This document shows, in pieces, positions 54,490 through 63,443 of a stretch of DNA of 64,000 nt. The notes under the pieces were generated by a model that was not told where the DNA came from, ran no database searches, and saw only the letters and a program-made list of their open reading frames with translations. This DNA is from Gammaproteobacteria bacterium (GTDB lineage Bacteria; Pseudomonadota; Gammaproteobacteria; Pseudomonadales; Azotimanducaceae). The stretch is taken from contig VXNY01000029.1 in NCBI GenBank assembly GCA_009840305.1, positions 248,001-312,000 on the forward strand, written 5' to 3'. Position 1 is the first letter of the stretch. Each line of letters opens with the position of its first letter. The translations under genes and the position numbers were made by a program.

Positions 54490-55923
54490 ATCAACTTTGA
54501 TCAATATGATTTAGACGACAAATTCTTTGACGAACTCTTTGCGGAAGATGGCTCGCCACACCCCCACAACCATCATCTATACAAACATCTCACTGCCACA
54601 TCCGTTGAAGAACTAGAGAGTATTCAAGAGCGCGTTACCCGCACGTTCTCTAGTCAGTCGATCTCATTCACGCTCTACGGTGAAGATGAAACTACTGAGC
54701 GTATCATTCCTATCGACTGTATCCCTCGAATAATCCCTTCGTCTGAATGGGATGTTCTTGAAGCAGGATTGATTCAACGCATCGCTGCTCTGAATAAGTT
54801 CATCGTAGACATCTATGGTCCAGCGCGAATTTTGGCCGATGGCGTAATTCCCATTGATCATGTTCGTGGTTGCCCACAGTATCGAATCGAAATGCAAGGT
54901 GTCTCGATTCCTTTGGACGTCCCAGTCGGGATTTGTGGTACAGACTTAGTACGAGTGAGTGATGGTTTTCGCGTACTTGAGGACAACCTTCGCGTACCCT
55001 CAGGCGTATCGTATATGATCGCCAATCGACAGGCGACGAAAACTAACTTTCGGGAACTCTACCGACGGTATCGAGTGCGCGACGTCGAAAAATACGGTAC
55101 GTTGCTTTACGAAACTCTACGTGAATTTGATCCAAACGGATCCGCCGATCCCTGCATAGTGTTGCTTACGCCTGGCGTATTTAACTCTGCATTCTATGAG
55201 CACATGTTTCTTGCGGACGAAATAGGAGCAGAGTTGGTCGAGGGACGCGATCTTCTCGTAAATGACGGTTTTGTGTACATGCGTACGACCTCAGGACTAC
55301 GCAAAGTAGACGTAATTTACCGACGCATCGACGATGACTTCCTGGACCCCCTGTTTTATAGAGAGGACTCCATTCTCGGAGTACCTGGTCTCATGCATGC
55401 CTACCGAAAGGGTAATGTCGCTCTAGTCAATGCTCCTGGAACAGGAATTGCTGACGATAAGTCGATTTACGTTTACGTTCCCGATATGATCAGGTACTAC
55501 CTTTCGGAAGATCCGATCCTTCAAAACGTTGAGACCTATCTTTGTCGAGAGCACGAGGATTTGGAGTACACGTTAGACAACCTGGAGCAATTAGTCGTCA
55601 AACCCGTGGGTGGTTCAGGTGGCTACGGTCTTTTCATCGGTGCTGACAAGACCGCAGCAGAACGAGATGAATTCAGCAAACAGTTGCGCGAAGATCCAGA
55701 GAACTACATTGCCCAACCGATACTAGCGATATCACGGGCACCCTGTTGGATTGAACGCAACATTGAACCTCGTTGCGTTGATCTTCGCCCGTTCATTTTG
55801 ACCGGAAAGGAGTCACGGCTAGTAGGTGGTGCATTTTGTCGCATCGCACTACCGAGGGGAAGTCTCGTAGTAAATTCGAGCCAAGGAGGCGGTGCTAAAG
55901 ACCTCTGGGTGGTGAAAAACTAA
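54490..55923 (+). CDS. Circularly permuted ATP-grasp protein (DUF404/407), non-canonical start
   Basis: This family is predicted to ligate peptides or amino acids and always travels with alpha-E and transglutaminase genes. The N-terminal motif FDQYDLDDKFFDELF and the block TLYGEDETTERIIPIDCIPR are family-typical and precede any ATG, GTG or TTG in frame; the first TTG (54769) would delete ~93 conserved residues. After an in-frame TAG (54478) the best start is ATC at 54490 with TAGGAG six bases upstream, giving 477 residues. A GTG at 54483 is one base out of frame and would need a frameshift. VVKPVGGSGGYGLFIG is the ATP-binding loop. It shares TAATG with the next gene. Confidence 0.88.
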   Translation: MNFDQYDLDDKFFDELFAEDGSPHPHNHHLYKHLTATSVEELESIQERVTRTFSSQSISFTLYGEDETTERIIPIDCIPRIIPSSEWDVLEAGLIQRIAALNKFIVDIYGPARILADGVIPIDHVRGCPQYRIEMQGVSIPLDVPVGICGTDLVRVSDGFRVLEDNLRVPSGVSYMIANRQATKTNFRELYRRYRVRDVEKYGTLLYETLREFDPNGSADPCIVLLTPGVFNSAFYEHMFLADEIGAELVEGRDLLVNDGFVYMRTTSGLRKVDVIYRRIDDDFLDPLFYREDSILGVPGLMHAYRKGNVALVNAPGTGIADDKSIYVYVPDMIRYYLSEDPILQNVETYLCREHEDLEYTLDNLEQLVVKPVGGSGGYGLFIGADKTAAERDEFSKQLREDPENYIAQPILAISRAPCWIERNIEPRCVDLRPFILTGKESRLVGGAFCRIALPRGSLVVNSSQGGGAKDLWVVKN

Positions 55924-56903
55924 TGCTTGCCCGTAGCGCGCATGGGCTGTATTGGATAGGTCGTTATCTAAAACGCGTCGAACACACTAGCCGCTTGATG
56001 GAATTACAGATGAACGCGCTGGTGGACTGCACTTGGGATCAAATTCATTTCGGTTGGCTGAGACTCTTCAGACATCTAAAAACAGCACCGCATAACGAAG
56101 AATTGGTCAATTGGGAAGAACATGGTGATTCCTGGGGGTTGACCGACTCGTTCGCACTCGCCGACGAATTGTCGTTTGTTATGGAAAACGAGTCCTCGAT
56201 TCTCAGTTGTTTCACAATGGGACGCGAAAATGCGCGTCAAATGCGCCATTGCATTAGTTCCGAAATGTGGATCTGCTTGAACAAAGCGTATTTCGAAATT
56301 CGGGACTTGAGCATAGAAGACATTTGGACCAAAGATTCGATGCAGTTCTATGCGAATCGAGTACAGGACGTTAATACGTTCATGGGAGTGTGTGCAGCGA
56401 CACTGTACCGAGACGAACGTTGGGAGTTCTTACAGATCGGTCGCTTAATCGAACATGCACAGTTGATGCTAGCGCTCATGTCATTTCAGAATAAATCCAC
56501 TGACAGCGTTGAATTCGAAGATCTGGAGCATTATGACTGGTGGAGTTTGCTACACTGCTTTCAAGCTGATGAAGCATATCAGCATTACTTTGGTGCGAAA
56601 ATCCAACCTGAACTCGTTATGAATATGTTGGTTGCAGACCAGCTTTTACCAAATTCGATCGACTTTTCGTTGAATCAGATTGCGGACAGGTTGTCCGCGC
56701 TAGGAGAAGCTCCTGCAAACCGGCACGGAGCCATGGCGAATCGTTTTATAGGGCGACTTATCGCCTTAATACGGTTCGAGTGGCCCGATGCTGAGAACAA
56801 GACGCGCATGCTAACACTGGCCGAGAGTCTCGCGTTGAAGTTGCACGAACACATCACTGCGGCTTGGTTTAACTATGAAGTGGACGACAGTGTTCGATTT
56901 TGA
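55923..56903 (+). CDS. Alpha-E domain protein (DUF403)
   Basis: This 326-residue all-helical protein starts MLARSAHGLYWIGRYLKRVE, the family hallmark, and contains FMGVCAATLYRDERWEFLQI and GRLIEHAQLMLALM. It is the obligate neighbour of the ATP-grasp and transglutaminase genes; a role as partner in a peptide-modification reaction has been proposed, with no proven substrate. Its ATG overlaps the previous stop (TAATG). No signal peptide. Confidence 0.93.
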   Translation: MLARSAHGLYWIGRYLKRVEHTSRLMELQMNALVDCTWDQIHFGWLRLFRHLKTAPHNEELVNWEEHGDSWGLTDSFALADELSFVMENESSILSCFTMGRENARQMRHCISSEMWICLNKAYFEIRDLSIEDIWTKDSMQFYANRVQDVNTFMGVCAATLYRDERWEFLQIGRLIEHAQLMLALMSFQNKSTDSVEFEDLEHYDWWSLLHCFQADEAYQHYFGAKIQPELVMNMLVADQLLPNSIDFSLNQIADRLSALGEAPANRHGAMANRFIGRLIALIRFEWPDAENKTRMLTLAESLALKLHEHITAAWFNYEVDDSVRF

Positions 56904-57768
56904 CTCAAAACAGAAATTTGTTTCGTACGAAATCGTGCATCAAACGACCTACAGCTACGAACACAAGAAACGTTCGAGTGTTATGACTGTTTGTATGCAA
57001 CCGAAAGCAACATCATGGCAATATCTCGATCACTATCAATTGGCGACCACACCGGAGAGTAGGATAGACATCGACGTTGACCCGTTCGGTAATACTCGGC
57101 ATTTCTTTGACATTCACCGGCCGCACAACAAACTCACTGTAACAAGCAACGCACGAGTCCGATCTCAGTTTAATGAAGTGAACGAAACAGCTGAACTCGA
57201 CGATTGGGATTCTCTGGCAAACCTACATACCAAATTAGAGTTTTGGGATTTTCTCTTACCCACGGATTTAACTCGTACCAAGAGTGACCTCGACCGTTGG
57301 ACTGATCATCAAGGCGGAATCGACAAGTCCAGCCCTTGGTCGTTTTTAAAGTCTCTGGAACATCGTCTTTCCGAAGTCATTCGATATCGTCCAGGTGCGA
57401 CTTCTATCGATTCGACGGTAGATGATCTATTAAGACACCACGAGGGAGTGTGCCAAGACATATCGCAACTCATGATCGCGATAGCGAGATCAAAGGGTAT
57501 TCCAGCTCGCTATGTGTCAGGCTACCTGTATGTAGCACCAAACGCGACACGGCGACTGGTTGATAACGCGACGCATGCTTGGGTAGAGTGTTATTTACCG
57601 TCCAAAGGGTGGTGTACGTTCGATCCAACCAATCCTCAGGGAGCTCCCGAGACTCGCGTAACCGTTGCTTATGGTCGGGACTATCGGGACGTACCCCCAA
57701 TACGCGGGATAACCTTCGGCGAGGGCGAGGCAGTAATGGACGTCAGCGTCATGGTGTTTCGGTTATAG
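56875..57768 (+). CDS. Transglutaminase-like cysteine protein (third member of the trio)
   Basis: The N-terminal beta domain (VSYEIVHQTTYSYEHKKRSS) is followed by the transglutaminase core with Cys in HEGVCQDISQLMIAIARSKG, His in NATHAWVECYLP and Asp in WCTFDPTNPQ: a complete triad. Members of this group may act as peptidases or amidotransferases. The start is ATG 56875, overlapping the alpha-E gene by 29 bp, or GTG 56890; both leave the conserved domain whole. The gene ends the three-gene unit; the signalling cassette begins 110 bp later. Confidence 0.92.
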   Translation: MKWTTVFDFDSKQKFVSYEIVHQTTYSYEHKKRSSVMTVCMQPKATSWQYLDHYQLATTPESRIDIDVDPFGNTRHFFDIHRPHNKLTVTSNARVRSQFNEVNETAELDDWDSLANLHTKLEFWDFLLPTDLTRTKSDLDRWTDHQGGIDKSSPWSFLKSLEHRLSEVIRYRPGATSIDSTVDDLLRHHEGVCQDISQLMIAIARSKGIPARYVSGYLYVAPNATRRLVDNATHAWVECYLPSKGWCTFDPTNPQGAPETRVTVAYGRDYRDVPPIRGITFGEGEAVMDVSVMVFRL

Positions 57769-57878
57769 TAGATTGAGATCGACCCTGTTCTTGAAAGATC
57801 AGGTAAATCCCTAGAATTTACCGCAATGTATGAAACGAATCGTACAACGACACAGTTGTACAAGAGAGAATTCGAACT

Positions 57879-59045
57879 ATGAGCGAATTTGTTGCAAGTC
57901 ACATTCTTGTTGTCGATGACGAACCCGATTTAGAAGAACTCATGCGGCAGCGTATGCGTCGAGAGGTTCGAAAGGGAGCAGTAACACTGAGTTTCGCACA
58001 AAACGGTCGGGAAGCACTCGACATACTGAGACAAAACAGCGATATCGAAATCGTGCTGTCGGACATAAATATGCCCGTCATGGACGGACTGACGATGTTG
58101 GAGAACATTCCCTCGATTAACGATAAGCTAAAGACCGTGATGATCTCCGCCTACGGCGACATGAAGAACATTCGACAAGCGATGAACCGCGGCGCGTTTG
58201 ACTTTATCACCAAACCAGTCGATTTTGAAGACCTTCGGATCACGATAAATCGCACCTCGGAACGTTTTCGAATCGAGCGCGAGCTCCATCAAAATCGAGA
58301 AAAATTGATCAGTATTCAATCCGAGCTCGCGACCGCCGCAAGCATGCAACAATCCATTCTTCCTCGTTCATTTCCCAGCAACGATCAATACCAGATTTTT
58401 GGAAACATGGAACCGGCTCGGGAGGTCGGCGGTGACTTCTTCGATGTTATTCGGTTACCAGACAATAGAGTGGGACTATGTATCGCTGATGTGAGCGGGA
58501 AAGGGATTCCCGCGGCAATGTTCATGATGTCGGCGCGTACGTGGATGAGCGGTGCGAGTATTGGTCACCCATTACCGAGTAAAGTAATTGCAGAAGTTAA
58601 CAATTTGCTCGAAGAAAGTAACGATTCGATGATGTTCGTAACGTTGCTATACGGCGTCTACGATCCTGCTACAAACCTTTTCAGCTACGCCAACGGTGGG
58701 CACAATCGTCCGTTACTGTTTAAGGCGGATGGAACAGTCTCGGAGATCGAAGCGGTACCTGGAATCGCGCTTGGTGTTCATCCGGGCTGCGACTTCGAGG
58801 ATCAAAGTGTTCATTTGTCTAAAGGCGATCTCTTGCTCATGTATACCGATGGTGTCAATGAAGCTGAGCGCGCGGACGAAGCACTCTTTGGTATGGAAAG
58901 GTTGGAGCAAGTTTTTGACGGTCAACCGCCTCCGAATGACCCAACCGAGGTTACCCAGCAAGTGTTTTCTCGAGTCAGTGAGTTTGTGGAAGGCAACGTA
59001 GCCTCGGATGACATTACGTGTTTAGCTCTTTGTGTTAAGGAATAA
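57879..59045 (+). CDS. Response regulator with PP2C/SpoIIE phosphatase output (RsbU-like)
   Basis: An N-terminal receiver domain has VVDDEPD, the phospho-acceptor Asp in VLSDINMPVMDG and Lys in FITKPVDF. A coiled coil (~130-160) leads to a SpoIIE-type PP2C phosphatase with GGDFFDV, ADVSGKGIPAAMFMM and LLMYTDGVNEAE, the metal-binding residues. Such proteins dephosphorylate a STAS anti-anti-sigma factor when the receiver is phosphorylated. The next gene is an RsbW-like kinase (overlap TAATG) and a STAS protein lies at the end of the cassette, completing a partner-switching set. 388 residues, normal length. The start ATG is near-certain. Confidence 0.95.
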   Translation: MSEFVASHILVVDDEPDLEELMRQRMRREVRKGAVTLSFAQNGREALDILRQNSDIEIVLSDINMPVMDGLTMLENIPSINDKLKTVMISAYGDMKNIRQAMNRGAFDFITKPVDFEDLRITINRTSERFRIERELHQNREKLISIQSELATAASMQQSILPRSFPSNDQYQIFGNMEPAREVGGDFFDVIRLPDNRVGLCIADVSGKGIPAAMFMMSARTWMSGASIGHPLPSKVIAEVNNLLEESNDSMMFVTLLYGVYDPATNLFSYANGGHNRPLLFKADGTVSEIEAVPGIALGVHPGCDFEDQSVHLSKGDLLLMYTDGVNEAERADEALFGMERLEQVFDGQPPPNDPTEVTQQVFSRVSEFVEGNVASDDITCLALCVKE

Positions 59046-59467
59046 TGAAAGCGACCTGCCGAATCCAACTAGAAAATCGCCTCGAAGAATTTCAGCGGTT
59101 TGAATCTGCATTCATGGATTTTGCGCGCTTTCAGAATTTAAGTGATGAGGTCATCTACGCCATACAACTGTCAGTCGACGAACTCTTTACGAATATTGTT
59201 TCTTATGGCTACGACGACTCGGAAACTCACACTGTCAAGTTTGTTATCGACGTCACGGGAGAAGAAATTCGAGTTGAAATAATTGATGATGGCAATCCTT
59301 TTAATCCACTTGACGACGCACCAGACGTGAACTTGGACTTGAGTGTCGAAGAGCGCAAGATTGGTGGGGTAGGAATTCATCTAGTTAAGTCGTTAATGTC
59401 TGAAGTCACTTATGTCCGAGATGGAGAGTACAATCGGCTCCGTCTAGTCAAAAAGTTCGAAAATTGA
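59045..59467 (+). CDS. RsbW-like serine kinase / anti-sigma factor (HATPase domain)
   Basis: The 140-residue protein is a stand-alone GHKL ATPase. The N-box is AIQLSVDELFTNIVSYGY, the G1 box EIIDDGNPFNPL and the G2 box GGVGIHLVKSLM. RsbW/SpoIIAB relatives bind a sigma factor or other target and phosphorylate a STAS partner. The gene overlaps the phosphatase gene by 1 bp and the binding-protein gene by 4 bp, so stoichiometric co-expression is expected. The target of this kinase (sigma factor or otherwise) is not in the window. Confidence 0.92.
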   Translation: MKATCRIQLENRLEEFQRFESAFMDFARFQNLSDEVIYAIQLSVDELFTNIVSYGYDDSETHTVKFVIDVTGEEIRVEIIDDGNPFNPLDDAPDVNLDLSVEERKIGGVGIHLVKSLMSEVTYVRDGEYNRLRLVKKFEN

Positions 59468-60714
59468 GAAAAATATTTCACCGATTTATCACAGTCGGTG
59501 TTGTTGTAGCCTTTGGAGCTTTTGTTCTCGCGCAAGAGCTTGAGTCTCAAGAGTCTGAGACGGATGTCGAAGACCAATCAACTCCCAGTACCGATAACCC
59601 CGTTGACGCAAGTAGTTCACCAGGTATCTACCCAGATCGAGTGGTGTTCGGACAGTCCTGTGCATTGACTGGACGAAATGCGGCATCTGGGTTAGGTATG
59701 CGTCTTGGACTTCAAGCAGCCTTTCAGCAAGCAAATGAAAATGGTGGAATACACGGGCGCAAGATTGAACTGAAAACCCTTGACGATGGGTATGAACCCG
59801 TACTAACCATCGAAAACTGCAGAAAGCTCATCCTTGAAGAGCAGGTGTTTGCACTCATTGGCGCGGTGGGAACTCCAACTTCTCGCGTAGCCGTTCCCTT
59901 TTGTCAAGAACACGAGGTTCCATACATCGGACCGCTTACTGGGGCTGCGTTCTTACGCGAAGAACAAGAAGTAGTGATAAATTTACGTGCGTCGTACGCT
60001 CAAGAAACCGAAGAAATGGTGAAGTTTCTTACTGAGGAAGTGGGTACCGACAAGATCGCGATTTTTTACCAAGACGATAGCTACGGACGGGCAGGGTACA
60101 ACGGTACTTTGGCTGCTATGGAGAAACGCGGACTAGAACTCGTCAGTTCTGGAAATTACCGTCGGAATACTCTGGACGTACGAACTGCTGTTTTGGACAT
60201 TTCTGAAGCAGAGCCTGACGCGATCATCATGATAGGCAGTTATGAACCTTCGGCGGCATTTATTAAGTGGTCGAAGAAAGTGGGAATGGATGCGATATTC
60301 GTCAATATTTCTTTTGTAAATATCAATGCATTAGCCGAAGAGCTAGGTACTAGCAGTGAAGGTGTATTAGTTACTCAAGTCGTTCCATTTCCTATGAGCA
60401 CATCTCTAGACATCACCAAGAACTATCAAGCCGCGTTGAAGGCTTTTGACTCAGATCTCTCACCAGAGTTCTTTTCATACGAAGGCTATCTCGTCGGACG
60501 ACTTGCACTGTTAGGCTTAGAACGCGCAGGCTCTGACGTAACGCGCGAGTCTTTCTTAGAAGAGATCCGATCGCTTGAAAACGTCGATTTGGAGGGATAT
60601 CTGCTTGACTTTGGTGATGATAACCAGGGCTCAGACAGAGTATTCATCACTGTGTTAGCAGCAGATGGATCCTGTCGCGATGTTGAATCCATGCAAGACA
60701 TTAGTCTACCTTAA
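59464..60714 (+). CDS. Periplasmic binding protein, branched-chain amino acid/amide type (Peripla_BP_6)
   Basis: An N-terminal signal peptide (ITVGVVVAFGAFVLAQ) and acidic linker lead to a type I binding-protein fold: FGQSCALTGRNAASGLGMRL, GRKIELKTLDDGYEP, FALIGAVGTPTSRV, IAIFYQDDSYGRAGYNG and SYEGYLVGRLALLGLERAG. No permease or ATPase genes of an ABC transporter are nearby; instead the next gene is a sensor kinase, so the protein probably presents a ligand to that kinase, as TorT does for TorS. TTG start at 59464 in TTGA overlap with the upstream gene. The ligand is unknown. Confidence 0.92.
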   Translation: MRKIFHRFITVGVVVAFGAFVLAQELESQESETDVEDQSTPSTDNPVDASSSPGIYPDRVVFGQSCALTGRNAASGLGMRLGLQAAFQQANENGGIHGRKIELKTLDDGYEPVLTIENCRKLILEEQVFALIGAVGTPTSRVAVPFCQEHEVPYIGPLTGAAFLREEQEVVINLRASYAQETEEMVKFLTEEVGTDKIAIFYQDDSYGRAGYNGTLAAMEKRGLELVSSGNYRRNTLDVRTAVLDISEAEPDAIIMIGSYEPSAAFIKWSKKVGMDAIFVNISFVNINALAEELGTSSEGVLVTQVVPFPMSTSLDITKNYQAALKAFDSDLSPEFFSYEGYLVGRLALLGLERAGSDVTRESFLEEIRSLENVDLEGYLLDFGDDNQGSDRVFITVLAADGSCRDVESMQDISLP

Positions 60715-60719
60715 AGGCG

Positions 60720-62888
60720 ATGACTTCTCAAGCAACACCGGACGTAACTCCACGACGTTGGACGCGGATCTCCTTCCGTTTAGGAGCACTCTTATTGGGG
60801 GCGGTTTTCCTGACTCTCGTTGCGACTTTTGTGAGCAATTTCTACTTTCAGAGTATTCAACGATTTCAAAAGGTCGTTAACGATGAAGCCGTACCCAATA
60901 TGGAATCTGCATTCAATGTATCGCTGGAAGGGGGACAGATTGTCAACGCGGTCCCTAGTCTGACAGCTGTTTCGGATATAGAGGCGTTAGAGACTCTTAA
61001 ATCTCAAATAGACGAGGAGCAAGAAACCTTTCGCAATCACTTGCGTGAAGTCGCTCGGATCGGTTTAAGTGAAGAAAGTCAAGATGAGTTGAATTCGAAA
61101 GCCGAAGCTCTACTCACCAATATTGACACAGTAGAGAATCTGGTCGAAGAACGGTTTACGTTTGATGAAATGTTGGTTGAACTTAGTAATGAATTCGGCA
61201 ACATTGAAGAGGAGATAAGACAGGATTTGGCGACTGAAATCGATGAACAAACTTTGTTCTTTTCGATGGGGTATTCGGAGTTGGGTCAAGCACCTGTAGC
61301 CCGAAGTGAACACTTTAACCAGACTCAGTTTAATCGATACCGATATCTCATCGAGTTGCGCCGGAATGCGAACATTTCTGGACAGTTGCTTTCACAAGCG
61401 TTGAACGTAAACGACACTCCAAACTTAGAAACTTTGAAAGACCAGTTCGAGTCTAGTGAATTTAGTATCCATAGAGCTCTCAAATACTTAGAAGACGATC
61501 AGATCTATGAGGAGGCGAAACAAAAATTCGGCACTCTACTGGATGTCGGCTTGTCTGAGGAAGGGATTTTCCCTGTGAAGTCTCGTCTCATCCAAATTGA
61601 AGTACAGATTGAAAACCTGTTTACATCCAATCGAGAATTAGGGGAGTCTGTTGTGAGCACTATTGAGGAGGTAGTTACCAAAGCTAAAACTGACGCTGAC
61701 ACTGCTACCAGATCTAGTGCTGAAGTCGTCACGCAAGGACAAGTCATCTTGGTGGTACTTGTGGTAATCACTGCGGTTGGAGCCGTGTTAATCGCTGTAA
61801 CTTATATCAATCCAAAGATTCTGAAACGCTTAGATCTGCTTTCAAGACATATGAGGGTAATGGCTAAGGGTGATTTTGAAGAGAAGATTAAGGTCGATGG
61901 TAAGGACGAGATCGCAGATATGCAAGAAGCTCTCGAAGTCTTCCGCCGAAATTCCTTAGAAGCCCAGAGACTAAATTTGGTCGAAACACTCGCCGAGGAA
62001 CTATCGAAGAAAAATGAAGATCTCGAGTCTGCGAATGTCGAACTGAAACACGCTCAAGGTCAGATCGTCATGCGTGAAAAGCTTGCAGCACTAGGTGAAC
62101 TCACTGCTGGAGTAGCGCATGAAATCAGAAATCCGATGAACTTTATCAAGAATTTCTCTGAGTCTTCTGAAGATCTACTCGAAGAAATGATAGAAGAAAT
62201 TTCTGAGCCTGATAAACGAGATCCGCCCGGTACCGAAATGGACATGGGACTCATAGAAGAAATTTCCGAAGATCTAGTTTCCAATCTTAAGCGCATTAGG
62301 CAACACACCACACGCGCGAATCGGATCATCGACGACATGTTGAAGATGGGCCGAGATACTCAGGAATTTCAGCCTACTAACCTCAATGATCTGTTGGATG
62401 AACATGCACGATTGGCTTTTCATAGTGCTCGAGCCCAAGACATCGAGTTTCAGCTTGACATTCAATACGACTTAGACAACACCGTAGGTGAGGTGAAAGT
62501 TGTACCACAGGACATGGGGCGTTTATTTATCAACTTAGTTGCTAACTCAGGTTATGCTTGCAACGAAAAGCTAAAAACACTACAAGCAGAAGACCCGAAT
62601 ACGGAATACGTTCCTACACTGAGTATCAAGACCCAAAGGATGGGAGATCAAATAATCCTTACGTTCAAGGATAACGGGACAGGAATTCCACAGGAATCAA
62701 TCGAAAAAATCTTTAATCCTTTTTTCACTACGAAACCTACGGATGTAGGTACGGGGTTAGGATTATCTCTGTGTAACGATATCGTGCGCACACACGGCGG
62801 CGAAATGAGGGTATTCTCCGAGGACGGAGAATATACAGAGATGGTGATTGACTTGCCGGAAGATCCGGCGATGTTTATGGAAGTCTAG
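60720..62888 (+). CDS. Sensor histidine kinase with TorS-like periplasmic sensor
   Basis: The 722-residue kinase has a first transmembrane helix at ~26-46, a helical periplasmic sensor to ~338 with repeated VP-x-L and S/A patterns (EAVPNMESAFNVSLEGGQIV, NAVPSLTAVSDIE) like TorS, a second TM helix at ~340-362, a HAMP domain, a coiled coil, the phospho-acceptor His in GELTAGVAHEIRNPMNFI (~466) and a HATPase with NLVANSGYAC, DNGTGIPQESIEKIFNPFFT and GTGLGLSLCNDIV. It starts 5 bp after the binding-protein gene. It is the probable phosphodonor for the receiver-phosphatase upstream. Confidence 0.94.
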   Translation: MTSQATPDVTPRRWTRISFRLGALLLGAVFLTLVATFVSNFYFQSIQRFQKVVNDEAVPNMESAFNVSLEGGQIVNAVPSLTAVSDIEALETLKSQIDEEQETFRNHLREVARIGLSEESQDELNSKAEALLTNIDTVENLVEERFTFDEMLVELSNEFGNIEEEIRQDLATEIDEQTLFFSMGYSELGQAPVARSEHFNQTQFNRYRYLIELRRNANISGQLLSQALNVNDTPNLETLKDQFESSEFSIHRALKYLEDDQIYEEAKQKFGTLLDVGLSEEGIFPVKSRLIQIEVQIENLFTSNRELGESVVSTIEEVVTKAKTDADTATRSSAEVVTQGQVILVVLVVITAVGAVLIAVTYINPKILKRLDLLSRHMRVMAKGDFEEKIKVDGKDEIADMQEALEVFRRNSLEAQRLNLVETLAEELSKKNEDLESANVELKHAQGQIVMREKLAALGELTAGVAHEIRNPMNFIKNFSESSEDLLEEMIEEISEPDKRDPPGTEMDMGLIEEISEDLVSNLKRIRQHTTRANRIIDDMLKMGRDTQEFQPTNLNDLLDEHARLAFHSARAQDIEFQLDIQYDLDNTVGEVKVVPQDMGRLFINLVANSGYACNEKLKTLQAEDPNTEYVPTLSIKTQRMGDQIILTFKDNGTGIPQESIEKIFNPFFTTKPTDVGTGLGLSLCNDIVRTHGGEMRVFSEDGEYTEMVIDLPEDPAMFMEV

Positions 62889-63190
62889 TTTCCGAACTTC
62901 GCTAACGCGTCAGCGCGACTGGGTACGACATCGATGATTCGATCGAACCCAGCAATTTTGATAATTTCCAGGATGGTGTTCGGTACGGAACACAGCGCAA
63001 ATTTTGATTGCATCTTATTTAAAGTCTTCGCAATCAACAACATGGATCTTAACCCGGCACTACTGAGGTAGGTAACGCCACTCAAATCGACAATAACTCC
63101 ATTGTCGTCGTCGACAAACAATTCTCGAATTTCTTTTTCAAAATCGTTGGCAGTCATACCGTCGATTCTTCCAGTAACCGAGACGGTCAA
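62885..63190 (-). CDS. STAS-domain anti-anti-sigma factor; start uncertain (TTG 63190 or ATT 63238)
   Basis: The SpoIIAA/RsbV-like fold is clear: VIVDLSGVTYLSSAGLRSML contains the phosphorylatable Ser (SSAGLR), followed by FALCSVPNTILEIIKIAGF. It should be the phosphate-accepting partner of the RsbW-like kinase and of the PP2C phosphatase on the other strand. The TTG at 63190 has AAGGAG five bases upstream, but the frame stays open to a TGA at 63257-63259, and the upstream NATSLQIDSAREGEV reads like the first STAS strand. ATT at 63238 with TGGAG seven bases away could start it, giving 117 residues. It overlaps the convergent kinase gene by 4 bp. Confidence 0.9.
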   Translation of the reverse strand: MTVSVTGRIDGMTANDFEKEIRELFVDDDNGVIVDLSGVTYLSSAGLRSMLLIAKTLNKMQSKFALCSVPNTILEIIKIAGFDRIIDVVPSRADALAKFGN

Positions 63191-63443
63191 TACTTCTCCT
63201 TCTCGGGCCGAATCAATTTGTAGTGATGTTGCGTTAATCTGAGTTCTCCAACAGTGTCAAATGTTTCGAAATAAACTTAAAGTCGTGCCGATGCGCAAGG
63301 GGGTTTCCCAGAACTTAGGAATGAAATTATAGATACTAGCGGTAACAAAGTGACTAACCCCTTGGTATACGAGTTACCCGCGCTCACTCCTGCGTCTGAT
63401 TCGAGCGTCTAGACGATTGCCAGTGAATCGAAACAAATAGGTA

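Noticed and set aside
59464-60714. Substrate-binding protein as part of an ABC amino-acid transporter
   Set aside because: No permease or ATPase genes accompany it; the overlaps are with signalling genes, so a sensor role is more likely.
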